From assembly GCA_021780755.1 (NCBI GenBank), contig JAJXYF010000035.1, forward strand, positions 62,001-126,000: 64,000 bases of DNA, read 5' to 3'. The stretch comes from Deltaproteobacteria bacterium (lineage in GTDB: Bacteria > Desulfobacterota > Binatia > Binatales > Binataceae). This document shows positions 56,498 to 64,000 of this stretch, in pieces (within the stretch, counting starts at the first letter, position 1; every line of letters begins with the position of its first letter). Both the position numbers and the translations under genes were made by a program. Under the pieces are notes generated by a model that was not told the DNA's origin, made no database searches, and saw only the letters and a list, made by a program, of their open reading frames with translations.

Positions 56498-57319
56498 ATG
56501 AACCTGAAGCTCGAAGAACTTCGTCGACGGCTACTCGAACCAGTTGCGACTGCGCCTAACCAATCGACCTCCGTCTATAAGCGGAGTTCGGCGGATTTGG
56601 CCGTCGTCACTCAGAAGCGTAGCGAGGCGGCCACCGAAGTCAAAGAGATCCAGGCTGCGACGCCGGTCACGGCGCCCGCCGGCACGAGCGTCTATCAGCC
56701 GCCGGTGGCGCCCAGGATCAGCGACGGCAAGGTCTTTGCCGCCTCGACCCCCAACAGTATCCGCGAGGCCGCCCTGCGCTATGCCGAAAATGCCTCTACT
56801 GACACCAGCCTCGGAGAAGATTCAATGGAAGCGAACAGCCAGTATCAAGTCGCCCAGGCGGTCTCGAAAGTTTTCGAGCAGGTGAAGGCGTTCGAGGACC
56901 GCTTCGTCGAGCTGACCAAGACCTTCGAGCCGGTCGAGGCGCTGGCGCAGTCGGCAGCCAAGTCGTTCTCGCCCTTGCGCTCATTTCAGGAGCAGCTCGC
57001 ACAGCTTTCGCGCTCGTTCGAGCCGATGCGCGCGTTTCAGATTCAGCTCGCCGAACTCGCCCAGAGCTTCGCGCCGATGAAAGGCTTGCAGCATCAGCTC
57101 GAACTGGTTTCGGACGCGTTCGAAATCAATATCAATCAGTTGGTGCGCTCGCTCGAGCCGGCCAAGGAGTTCCAGGCCCAGCTAATCAAGTTGGCGCACG
57201 CATTCGAGCCCGCGACCGAGCTCGCCGACGATTTCGCGGTGCTCGCCGATACGTTCCGCGGCGAACATAGCGCTCAGCTCAACGGGGTCGCGCCGGCGCA
57301 GGCCAACGTTCAACATTAG
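56498..57319 (+). CDS. Protein with 17-residue helical repeats
   Basis: A 273-residue protein with a Ser/Thr/Pro-rich N-terminal half and a C-terminal half (about 143-252) made of six or seven units of 17 residues. The consensus is F-x-P-h-x-x-F-Q-x-Q-L-x-x-L-x-x-S, for example FSPLRSFQEQLAQLSRS, FEPMRAFQIQLAELAQS and LEPAKEFQAQLIKLAHA; one unit is shortened (FEININQLVRS). The units are amphipathic helices, as in phasin-like or apolipoprotein-like surface-binding proteins. No signal peptide is seen, so it is cytoplasmic. Function is unknown; a terminator follows. Confidence 0.7.
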   Translation: MNLKLEELRRRLLEPVATAPNQSTSVYKRSSADLAVVTQKRSEAATEVKEIQAATPVTAPAGTSVYQPPVAPRISDGKVFAASTPNSIREAALRYAENASTDTSLGEDSMEANSQYQVAQAVSKVFEQVKAFEDRFVELTKTFEPVEALAQSAAKSFSPLRSFQEQLAQLSRSFEPMRAFQIQLAELAQSFAPMKGLQHQLELVSDAFEININQLVRSLEPAKEFQAQLIKLAHAFEPATELADDFAVLADTFRGEHSAQLNGVAPAQANVQH

Positions 57320-57658
57320 AATCAGTTTATTGGTGGTGGCGGGGATCCGGGGTGGTTTGGGTGGTGGCCGGGAAAAGGGGTGGATGATGACGCGCCGCGT
57401 GACGACAAGTCACGCGGCGCGTTTGTTTTTTCATCCGCGCACCGCATTCTGACGCGCGTTCCCCTTTCTATCCAAATAATTGCGACGCTCACTTCCTGCG
57501 CATGCTCGCCGCGCGGTTCAAGATATTCACCTCCGCGAGCGTCGCATTGGACAGCGCGCCGCGGTTTTCAGTACGCTCGCCCGAGTTCACCCGCGCAGCC
57601 CGTGAAGCTTGATTACGAAACAGACGGTTAGACGCGGAGCGCGCGGCGAGGTGCCGCA
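57320..57658 (+). other. Intergenic stretch after the repeat protein
   Basis: About 340 bases with one strong terminator (57390-57432) and nothing else that I can support. GAGGTG at about 57649-57654 is the ribosome-binding site of the thiolase-like gene. Confidence 0.5.
57390..57432 (+). terminator. Rho-independent terminator
   Basis: ACGCGCCGCGTGAC at 57390-57403 pairs with GTCACGCGGCGCGT at 57409-57422 around a GACAA loop, followed by TTGTTTTTTC. A textbook intrinsic terminator about 70 bases after the repeat protein stop. Confidence 0.9.
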
Positions 57659-58834
57659 ATGTCCACCTGGGATCTGAAAGATCGCGCGGCGATCGCGGGC
57701 GTCGGCAATTCGCTCTACGGCCGGCGCCTGATGCGCAGCCCGATCGATCTCGCCGCCGACGCGATCGCCAATGCGCTCGATGACGCGGGCCTCGCGCGCG
57801 ACGACCTCGACGGGCTGGCCGTCAGCTTCGGATCGCCAATCGGCGCCGACGGCGACAGTATCGCGCCGCTGCTCGGATTGAACCTGCGCGCGTTCACGCA
57901 GACCTGGGCGCACGGCCGCTTCACCGCAAGCTGTATCCAATGGGCCGCGATGATGGTGAGCGCGGGGATGGCCAACGCGGTCGCCTGCCTGGCTTCGGTC
58001 AGCTTCTCGGGAATCAAACGACCGCGGATGGGCGGCTCGGGCGATCGCGAGGGGGCGCGCGAGGGCGGCGGCGCGCACGGGCAGGATCCGGTTTACGGAA
58101 TGACCAGCCCCGGCGCCGGAGCGGCCCTGGTCGCGCGGCGTTACTTCGACCGCTATGGCGCGAGCAGCCGCCAACTCGCCGCGATACCGATCGCGTTCCG
58201 CAAGCATGCCGCGCTCAATCCCAACGCGATGATGCGCGAGCCGATCAGCATCGATGACCATCAGGAATCGCGCTTCGTCTGCGAGCCGCTGCACTTGCTC
58301 GACTACTGCCTCATCAACGACGGCGCCGCGTGCGTGATCGTCACCACCGCCGAGCACGCGCGCGATTTGCGTAAGACGCCGGTGTATATCGCCGGGATGC
58401 AGCCGCTACCGGCCGGGCGCGAGGAGTTCGTCTGGGCCTACCCGGGGCTCGGCGTCGCGCAGCAATCGACCTTCGATTACGACGCGGGTTTGCAGGCGGT
58501 GTACAAAATGGCGGATATAACGCCTCGCGACCTCGACGCGTTTTTCAGCTACGACGCTTTTTCGATTCTGCCGTGGATCGCGCTCGAGCGTTTCGGTCTG
58601 TGCAAGCCCGGCGAGGCCGCCGCCTTCACGCAAGACGGGCGCATCGAACTCGGCGGCGCGCTGCCGATGAACACTAATGGCGGCCTGCTCTCCGAGGGAC
58701 ACATCATGGGCTGGAATCATCAGGTGGAAATCGTGCGGCAACTGCGCGGGGAATGCGGTCCGCGCCAAATCCGCGACGCCAAAATTATCCAATGGGCCAA
58801 TGCATACGGCGATTCGTTGATTTACCGCCGATGA
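57659..58834 (+). CDS. Thiolase-like lipid-transfer protein (Ltp2/SCP2 type)
   Basis: A 391-residue thiolase-superfamily protein: AAIAGVGNSLYGRRL at the start, TASCIQWAAMMVSAGMANAV with a Cys in the nucleophile region, LLDYCLINDGAACVIVTTAE, and the C-terminal LPMNTNGGLLSEGHIMGWNH. These proteins pair with DUF35 proteins; the pair encoded here may form a retro-aldolase, as with Ltp2 and ChsH2 in steroid side-chain degradation, or a thiolase. The partner gene follows after 88 bp. The substrate is unknown. Confidence 0.85.
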   Translation: MSTWDLKDRAAIAGVGNSLYGRRLMRSPIDLAADAIANALDDAGLARDDLDGLAVSFGSPIGADGDSIAPLLGLNLRAFTQTWAHGRFTASCIQWAAMMVSAGMANAVACLASVSFSGIKRPRMGGSGDREGAREGGGAHGQDPVYGMTSPGAGAALVARRYFDRYGASSRQLAAIPIAFRKHAALNPNAMMREPISIDDHQESRFVCEPLHLLDYCLINDGAACVIVTTAEHARDLRKTPVYIAGMQPLPAGREEFVWAYPGLGVAQQSTFDYDAGLQAVYKMADITPRDLDAFFSYDAFSILPWIALERFGLCKPGEAAAFTQDGRIELGGALPMNTNGGLLSEGHIMGWNHQVEIVRQLRGECGPRQIRDAKIIQWANAYGDSLIYRR

Positions 58835-58922
58835 CTCAGTGACCCTCCTCCTTGGCCAGGGAGAGCGCAGGCTCGTTCCGCGAGCGCGGGTGAGGGGCGG
58901 TTTCCTTACGAGGTAAAATCAA

Positions 58923-59342
58923 ATGGCTGAAGCGACTTATGCGAAACCGCTGCCGGCGATCTCTTCGCTCAGTCAGCCTTACTGGGACGGACTGCGCCGC
59001 CACGAGTTGTGCCTGCAGCGCTGCGACGGTTGCGCGACGACATGGTACCCGCCGGCGCCACTGTGCCCGCGATGCTGGTCGCGCGAATTCACCTGGTCGA
59101 GATTGAGCGGACGCGGACGCGTGAACTCCTGGGTAGTATTCCATCAGGCGTATTTTCGCGGCTTCGAAGGCGAGGTTCCCTACAACGTCGCCGAAGTGGA
59201 ACTCGATGAAGGCCCGCGCCTGCTGACCAATCTGGTCGGCGTCGCGAACGCGGACATCCGCGCGGGAATGCCGGTCGAAATCGTCTTCGAGGAAGCGACC
59301 GCCGAAATCACGCTGGCAAAATTCCGCCCCCGCCCCGCCTGA
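58923..59342 (+). CDS. DUF35 (Zn-ribbon OB-fold) acyl-CoA-associated protein
   Basis: A 139-residue protein: Zn ribbon CDGCATTWYPPAPLCPRC (C-X2-C-X10-C-X2-C, about 37-54), then an OB fold with GRGRVNSWVVFHQAYFRGFE and AEVELDEGPRLLTNLVG. This is the ChsH2/DUF35 family that binds thiolase-like or dehydratase partners. It lies after the thiolase-like gene, so the two are expected to form a complex. Confidence 0.9.
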   Translation: MAEATYAKPLPAISSLSQPYWDGLRRHELCLQRCDGCATTWYPPAPLCPRCWSREFTWSRLSGRGRVNSWVVFHQAYFRGFEGEVPYNVAEVELDEGPRLLTNLVGVANADIRAGMPVEIVFEEATAEITLAKFRPRPA

Positions 59343-59446
59343 CTCCCCCGACCTATATGTTCGATGCCGACGGACGGGGGATCCCGATGGGCCGGACGCT
59401 CGCCGGAGGGCGCTTCCGACGTTACTCTCGATGTGGCTGTTCGGTG

Positions 59447-60928
59447 TTACGGCGCAGATCGAAGGTTCGCAATGCCGGATTCGATCTTGAAGTTCCAGGT
59501 GTAGATTTGCCCGCGCGTAGTAATCGAAACGGAATATTGCGCGCCGGGAGTCAGCGGTTCGCGCGGAATAAGCACCACCGCACCTGAGCTGTGCAGCGCC
59601 CAGCGACCGTACTCCTGCGCATTGCCGTCCGGGTTGCGATAGCTATGCGAGTCGAACCCGCAGTGCTCGATCGATTTGCCGCCTTCCGTCAACGAACTCG
59701 CGGACAGTTGCAGGTTTTGTAGCCGGCCGAGTTGCAGGGTAATCGGGAACCCTGCGGGATATTTGTAATCGCTGCAACTCGTTAGCGGATCGGGAGTCTC
59801 GATTCCCTGCCATGCGGGCGACACCGTCGCACCGTCGGGGGGAAACTCTATTGCGTGCGAATACGGTCTTACCTCCTCGGGCGGCGGCGGCAATCGTAAA
59901 GCCGCCACCCAGCATTGGTCGGCACTTGCCTCGCCGAAACCGGCCTCCGTTATGAACGGGTCGAGCATCGCGAGCCGATGAAAGGGACCCGCAATCCACT
60001 GATCTATCTGCGCCTGGCGGTCCAACGGACTACAACCCCAGGCAAACTGGCTGTTCTCGGCGGCCGAAGAACCGCCGGGAGTGTAACCGCTTTTGGCTGG
60101 ATCCTCGCCATGAGTGGCGGGACCCAGCGAATTTCCGCTGCGAATGTCGGCGCCAAAATTGACCAGCATATAGTGGGCGTGCGCCGTAACGCTCGCACTC
60201 AACTGACGATCTTCGTGCAGCGTCGCGAGCCTCGCTATCGAGCGGTAATAATTGAGCCGCTCGAGCCATGGCGGAGTCAACGACGCGGATTCGCTCGGCG
60301 GCGGAGAAGCCGGACGAGCACTGGGGGTCGCGATGGGGTCCGCGGTACTCGCCGCCGCCCTCGTCTGGTAGTCCGCGGACGCTTTCGTTGCCGAGGCGAC
60401 GCGTGTGGGTGCGACCGCGCTACTGCCGGCCGCTGCTTGCACCTGAGTTGGGCTCGCATGCGACTGCTCCCCTGCGACGAAGTCCGCGATTGTCTCTATC
60501 GAGGGCAGTCCGTCATCCAACCTCATGAAATGAGCGGCCCACCCGGCGGCGAAAATCATCAACACCAGCGCCACCGCTCGTGCGATCCTGCGGTGCCGCT
60601 GCCGCAACGAGGCGTCCGGGTCTATGAATCGATATAGATTCCCGGCGCCGAACCGGATCGAGTCGCGATGCTTGAGTATGCGCCTGCGGCGAACGCGCCG
60701 GTTGTTTACGAATGTGCCGCCGGCCGATTTGAGATCGGAAAGTACGTAGCGTCCGCGCCTACGCCTGATGACCGCATGACTTTCCGCAACGCTCGCTTCC
60801 GCGATCTGCAAGGCGTTGGCGTCAGCGCTGCCGATCGACGCCTCATCTCGCCCGAGAATCAGCAGGCGGGTGCCTCTGGCTGGTTGATTAATCGCCAGGA
60901 GACGCGCTGCCTGCGCACGCTTCAACAT
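59447..60928 (-). CDS. FHA-TM-CAP domain fusion protein
   Basis: A 493-residue protein with an unusual order. Cytoplasmic FHA domain (about 20-100; LLILGRDEASIGSADANALQ, then NNRRVRRRRILKHRDSIRFG), one transmembrane helix (116-134; RAVALVLMIFAAGWAAHF), a Ser/Ala/Pro-rich linker, a CAP/SCP-like domain (222-347; LNYYRSIARLATLHEDRQLS, HGEDPAKSGYTPGG, WIAGPFHRLAMLDPFITEAG) and a C-terminal Ig-like beta domain (about 350-493; PLTPGAQYSVSITTRGQIYT). FHA binds phosphothreonine, so an inside kinase signal could affect an outside CAP domain. No Ser/Thr kinase is seen beside it. Confidence 0.8.
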   Translation of the reverse strand: MLKRAQAARLLAINQPARGTRLLILGRDEASIGSADANALQIAEASVAESHAVIRRRRGRYVLSDLKSAGGTFVNNRRVRRRRILKHRDSIRFGAGNLYRFIDPDASLRQRHRRIARAVALVLMIFAAGWAAHFMRLDDGLPSIETIADFVAGEQSHASPTQVQAAAGSSAVAPTRVASATKASADYQTRAAASTADPIATPSARPASPPPSESASLTPPWLERLNYYRSIARLATLHEDRQLSASVTAHAHYMLVNFGADIRSGNSLGPATHGEDPAKSGYTPGGSSAAENSQFAWGCSPLDRQAQIDQWIAGPFHRLAMLDPFITEAGFGEASADQCWVAALRLPPPPEEVRPYSHAIEFPPDGATVSPAWQGIETPDPLTSCSDYKYPAGFPITLQLGRLQNLQLSASSLTEGGKSIEHCGFDSHSYRNPDGNAQEYGRWALHSSGAVVLIPREPLTPGAQYSVSITTRGQIYTWNFKIESGIANLRSAP

Positions 60929-61007
60929 CTGCCGACGGCTTGGTGCGATGGCGGGTTGCAGCGGTATCTCAAGTCAGTTCCAGATGTGAGCGCGGCTCCA
61001 TTCGCGT

Positions 61008-61403
61008 TCAGAACACGAATGCATTTCCGGTGGGGGCCGGAGCCGTAGGATTGTCAGTGCAGTAGGGCTCGGGATCGGTCGCACCCTGCTGGGCGCGGTC
61101 GGCCAGCATCTTCTTGAGATCGTCCTGACAATGATTCTGGCCGTTTTGGTAGTACTTGTAACGGAAGACTCGTGAGTTCGCGGTTGGCATCACGAGAACC
61201 GCGCCACCCAGCTTCGATGCTTCTTCGGGTGTGAAACCGAAATCGGTCGGTTTCATCGGCGCGGGAGGTACTTTCGATTGCCAAATTGGAACTCCCGGCA
61301 GACCGACTGATTGCAGGTTGCCTTGCGGATCCTCGGTCCATTGGAAACATCCGGCGAAGACGCACAAGCACGCCACCAAAATGCCTACGATCGCCAGCCT
61401 CAA
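61008..61403 (-). CDS. Putative lipoprotein
   Basis: A 131-residue protein with TTG start at 61403, preceded by ACGAGGT. The signal peptide RLAIVGILVACLCVFAGC ends in a lipobox with Cys at about 19. The mature part has three further Cys (QNHCQDDL, EPYCTDN) and no recognised family. It lies upstream of the FHA-CAP gene on the same strand and may share its transcript (80 bp gap). Confidence 0.65.
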   Translation of the reverse strand: MRLAIVGILVACLCVFAGCFQWTEDPQGNLQSVGLPGVPIWQSKVPPAPMKPTDFGFTPEEASKLGGAVLVMPTANSRVFRYKYYQNGQNHCQDDLKKMLADRAQQGATDPEPYCTDNPTAPAPTGNAFVF

Positions 61404-61695
61404 GACGGACCTCGTTTTGCTGCCTTCGCCGGAACCAGCCTCGATGATATTCTTTCCCGCCTATTTAGGCGCACTCTTGCACAAAGATACCTAACTTATT
61501 CTCTATTACAATTTCAAACAGACAGGCAGATCACTTTCCGTCCGGACCTGGTGGTGTAATCGCTGTAGGCAGCCATCTTCACTGGTCCGTGGACAATTTC
61601 GCGCGCATTTTGTAGTTTGAGCCAACGAACCACGTCCACAATCTGGTTCTTCGACGCCGTCGCTCTCGCGCGGCGATCACGGGGAGGTGCGATTG

Positions 61696-62958
61696 ATGTC
61701 TGACAAGCCGCGTATGCTCGAAGGCTACCGTGTTCTGGATTTCACCCAGTTCGTCGCCGGACCGACCTGCTCCCGGCTGCTCGCCGAAATGGGCGCCGAG
61801 GTGATCAAGCTCGAACTCGCCCCGGACGGCGACCGCGTGCGCGCCGGCGGGCTGCGGTCGATCAAGCCGGAATTCAAGGAATCCACCCACAGCACCTATT
61901 ACCAGCAGCACAATCACAGCAAGCTCAGCTTCGCGATCGATCTCAAGCAGCCGGGTGCGCGTGAACTCGTGATGTCGATGCTGCCGAAGATCGACGTGGT
62001 GGTCGAAAACTTCGCGCCCGGGGTGATCAAGCGCCTGGGCTTTTCCTATGAAGACGTGAAGAAGGTCAATCCGAAGATCATCATGTGTTCGATCTCGATG
62101 GCGGGGCAGACTGGCCCGCTCTCGGACAAGGCCGGCTACGACTACATCGGCCAGGCCTACGCCGGGATCACCGACGGCATCGGCGAACTCGACCGGGCGC
62201 CGTCGGTCACCACGATGGCGATTGGCGACGTCTCGACCGGCGTCGCGGCCGCGATGGCGGTGGGCTTCGCGCTGATCCATCGCGAACGCACCGGCGAGGG
62301 CCAGTACCTCGACGCGTCGCTGCTCGATACCTACTTCCACATGCACGAGGCGACCGTGCCGCAGGTATCGCTGCGAGGCGAAAAGTACAAGCCGACGCGC
62401 AACGGCGCGCAGCATCCGGGCGGCGGCCCCACCGGGATTTATCATTATCGCGGCGATCAATACGTCTATTTGTGCGTCCCGACGGCGCATCAGTGGGTGC
62501 AGTTGTGCCGCGCGATGGGCATGCCGGAGCTCGCCACCGATCCGCGTTTCAAGAGTGCACGCGGACGGCGCGACAACAACGCCGAATTGCAAAAGATTAT
62601 CGAGGACTGGCTCGCGTCGAAGCCGACCCGTGATGACGCGATCGCGACGCTCGACAAGGAGCGCGTGCCGTGTGCGCCCGTGCTGACGGTCAACGAAGCC
62701 GTCAACCATCGGCATCTGAACGAGCGTCAGACGGTGCGCTGGGTCGAGGATCCGCAGCTCGGAAAAATTGCGATTCCAGCGGTACCGGTGAAATTCTCGG
62801 CGTGGCCCGATCGCACCGAATTGCGCTCGGCGCGCCTCGGCGAGGACAATGAGCGCATCCTTCACGACTTGACCAACCTGAGCGACGAACAGATTCGGAA
62901 GCTTTACGCCGACGGCGTATTGGTGCGCGACAAGACGCTGGCGACGCAGCCGTCGTGA
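61696..62958 (+). CDS. CaiB/BaiF-type CoA-transferase
   Basis: A 420-residue family III CoA-transferase from the ATG at 61696, with GGGGAGGTG upstream. Motifs: YRVLDFTQFVAGPTCSRLLA, EMGAEVIKLELAPDGDRVRA, SIKPEFKESTHSTYYQQHNH and the catalytic Asp region in VVENFAPGVIKRLGFSYEDV and SISMAGQTGPLSDKAGYDYI. It moves CoA between carboxylic acids. With the MaoC-like and acyl-CoA dehydrogenase genes it suggests a catabolic acyl-CoA pathway; the acid is unknown. A perfect terminator follows. Confidence 0.93.
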   Translation: MSDKPRMLEGYRVLDFTQFVAGPTCSRLLAEMGAEVIKLELAPDGDRVRAGGLRSIKPEFKESTHSTYYQQHNHSKLSFAIDLKQPGARELVMSMLPKIDVVVENFAPGVIKRLGFSYEDVKKVNPKIIMCSISMAGQTGPLSDKAGYDYIGQAYAGITDGIGELDRAPSVTTMAIGDVSTGVAAAMAVGFALIHRERTGEGQYLDASLLDTYFHMHEATVPQVSLRGEKYKPTRNGAQHPGGGPTGIYHYRGDQYVYLCVPTAHQWVQLCRAMGMPELATDPRFKSARGRRDNNAELQKIIEDWLASKPTRDDAIATLDKERVPCAPVLTVNEAVNHRHLNERQTVRWVEDPQLGKIAIPAVPVKFSAWPDRTELRSARLGEDNERILHDLTNLSDEQIRKLYADGVLVRDKTLATQPS

Positions 62959-62986
62959 GCTGACGCGAGCGCGATTGCATGACAGT

Positions 62987-63028
62987 GCGGAGGGCGGCGC
63001 GGGATTATCCGAGCCGCCCTCCGCTTTT
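62987..63028 (+). terminator. Rho-independent terminator
   Basis: GCGGAGGGCGGC at 62987-62998 pairs with GCCGCCCTCCGC at 63013-63024 (12 bp stem), followed by TTTT. Ends the CoA-transferase transcript on the plus strand. Confidence 0.85.
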
Positions 63029-63171
63029 CAGGTCGCCTGCGATCGCCCTTGCACCTGCTGTTCAGCTTCCTCTTCGACCTCGCCGCGCCTACTTTCGAGG
63101 TCGTAATGCGCCTGAAGGTTGATCCAGAATTCCAGGCCAGTGCCAAAATACCGGCCCCAGCGCAGCCCTCA
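63028..63171 (-). pseudogene. higA: HigA-like antitoxin remnant
   Basis: A minus-strand frame ending at TGA (63028-63030) reads LRWGRYFGTGLEFWINLQAH followed by YDLESRRGEVEEEAEQQV, closely matching the C-terminal part of HigA antitoxins (typical GRYFGTSPEFWLNLQ-YDLE). A stop codon a few codons upstream cuts it off, so only the C-terminal about 46 residues remain. No higB toxin or N-terminal HTH is present. It abuts the MaoC gene end, so the rest was lost or replaced. Confidence 0.65.
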
Positions 63172-63172
63172 G

Positions 63173-63880
63173 CTATCTGCGTTTCTTGCCGCGCGTCTTA
63201 ACTGGCTTCGCCTTCGTGCCCGCCTTCGCCTTGACGGCCGGCTTCATTGGCTTCGCCTTTTGCTTTGCGATTGGCGCCGGTTTTACCGCGCGCGCGAGCA
63301 CCCGCGCCGGCGGCCGTTTGGTGCCTTGGCGTGACGCGACCGGCGCGGCAGCCACCGCCTCCGAATCCACGACCTCAAGCCCGCGCGTCGTGAACGATCG
63401 CTTCTTGATTAACACCCGGCGCTCGCCTTCAAAGACCGTCTCGTTGCGCTGGTTGATGCCGTAGTGCCGGAAGTGCACCAGCCCGACATCCTTGTGCCCG
63501 CGGCATACCGCCGCGCTGTCGTCTTTCGCGACCACCTCCGTAAACGCGTACAGCGTGTCGCCGTGAATCACCGAGATGCGAAAGCGCACCTTGTCCAGCC
63601 CGACCTCCTCGACCGCCTGCTCGCCCGTGTCCTGCATCGCGAGGCCGACCACCAGCGACGCCGTCACACCGCCGAAAACGATGCGATGTTTCTGCGCCGC
63701 CGCGGTCTCGGCCAGATGTTCATTGAAATGCAGTTGCGCGGTGTTGAGTACGAGATTGGTGATTAGTACATTTTCGAGCATCTCCATCGTCTTGCCGCGC
63801 GCATGCTCGTACACGTCGCCGACGATGAAATCCTCGTAGTAATTGCCGCGCCCGGTTAGCGCCGCCGCATCGAGACTCAT
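63173..63880 (-). CDS. MaoC-like hot-dog hydratase with basic tail
   Basis: A 235-residue protein. The N-terminal about 155 residues form a hot-dog MaoC domain: [40 protein letters not shown] (H-containing hydratase-like motif) and [20 protein letters not shown]. The C-terminal about 60 residues are Ala/Lys/Pro-rich ([19 protein letters not shown]), an unusual tail, low complexity. It probably hydrates an enoyl-CoA. ATG overlaps the acyl-CoA dehydrogenase stop by ATGA. Confidence 0.85.
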   Translation of the reverse strand: MSLDAAALTGRGNYYEDFIVGDVYEHARGKTMEMLENVLITNLVLNTAQLHFNEHLAETAAAQKHRIVFGGVTASLVVGLAMQDTGEQAVEEVGLDKVRFRISVIHGDTLYAFTEVVAKDDSAAVCRGHKDVGLVHFRHYGINQRNETVFEGERRVLIKKRSFTTRGLEVVDSEAVAAAPVASRQGTKRPPARVLARAVKPAPIAKQKAKPMKPAVKAKAGTKAKPVKTRGKKRR

Positions 63881-64000
63881 TCGTTGCCTCCCAGCAGCCG
63901 GTCCGAAATGATGCGCAACTGGATTTGCGAAGTGCCCTCGAAAATCTTGGTCAGCCGCGCGTCGCGCCAGTACCGCTCGATCGGAAAATCCTTGGTATAG
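63877..64000 (-). CDS. Acyl-CoA dehydrogenase, C-terminal part only
   Basis: The last 40 residues and stop of a gene that continues beyond the window edge: [20 protein letters not shown], then [18 protein letters not shown]. The [14 protein letters not shown] motif is the classic C-terminal motif of acyl-CoA dehydrogenases. Overlaps the MaoC-like gene start by 4 bp (ATGA), so the two belong to one operon. Confidence 0.9.
   Translation of the reverse strand, partial: YTKDFPIERYWRDARLTKIFEGTSQIQLRIISDRLLGGNE

Noticed and set aside
58835..58922. Imperfect hairpin with CCCTC and GAGGG between the thiolase and DUF35 genes
   Set aside because: Pairing is imperfect and no second copy was recognised in the window; it could be a common intergenic element but the evidence is thin.

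Overview
The window is a GC-rich chromosomal segment from a Gram-negative bacterium: it carries Lgt and lipoprotein genes, a Tat component, periplasmic proteins with signal peptides, and IHF. Gene density is high and many neighbouring genes overlap by ATGA. The mix suggests a deep-branching delta-proteobacteria-like or Binatota-like soil or groundwater lineage: a pheS-pheT-ihfA-merR cluster, a CaiB/MaoC/acyl-CoA dehydrogenase cluster, a thiolase-like protein paired with a DUF35 protein, and an NtrC-type two-component pair. That placement is an inference from gene content, not from a marker search.

Layout. 1-5.1 kb (minus strand): lipoprotein fragment, DUF2231 membrane protein, small secreted protein, LysM membrane protein, tlyA, xseB, xseA. 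5.2-10.4 kb: DUF1003 protein, then a periplasmic cluster (ctpA, TlpA-like thioredoxin, lgt) facing dtd, a DUF1285 protein and trmL. 10.4-16.5 kb: two small zinc-ribbon proteins and a BmpD-type ABC importer (ATPase plus two permeases) coupled to cca. 16.7-22.7 kb: a cytochrome c, SDR, AI-2E-type permease, methyltransferase, VOC, GSCFA and chalcone-isomerase-like proteins. 23.0-31.2 kb: tRNA-Val followed by a long translation cluster thrS-infC-rpmI-rplT-pheS-pheT-ihfA-merR, where infC starts with a non-canonical AUC codon. 31.2-44.8 kb: accessory stretch with three direct copies of a ~120-150 bp repeat, a YihY protein, a glycosyltransferase fusion, a sensor kinase/NtrC pair, tatA, a low-GC island with a frameshifted HEPN-motif gene, cstA and an orphan histidine kinase. 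45.1-55.4 kb: lexA facing ferredoxin and its reductase-like partner; a tightly coupled thiL-CNNM-CNNM-larB-ABC1 kinase-AlkZ-like operon; a DHA2 drug exporter. 55.8-64 kb: small membrane protein, a protein built of 17-residue repeats, thiolase-like/DUF35 pair, an FHA-TM-CAP fusion, a lipoprotein, a CaiB-type CoA-transferase, a higA remnant, a MaoC-like protein and the end of an acyl-CoA dehydrogenase.

The functional themes are translation, envelope biogenesis, DNA repair/SOS and CoA-thioester metabolism. No CRISPR array, complete insertion sequence or rRNA was seen. The least ordinary items are the FHA-TM-CAP fusion, the 17-residue repeat protein, the low-GC HEPN gene lying between two repeat copies, the repeat family itself, and the degenerate hydrolase-like/GT2 fusion.
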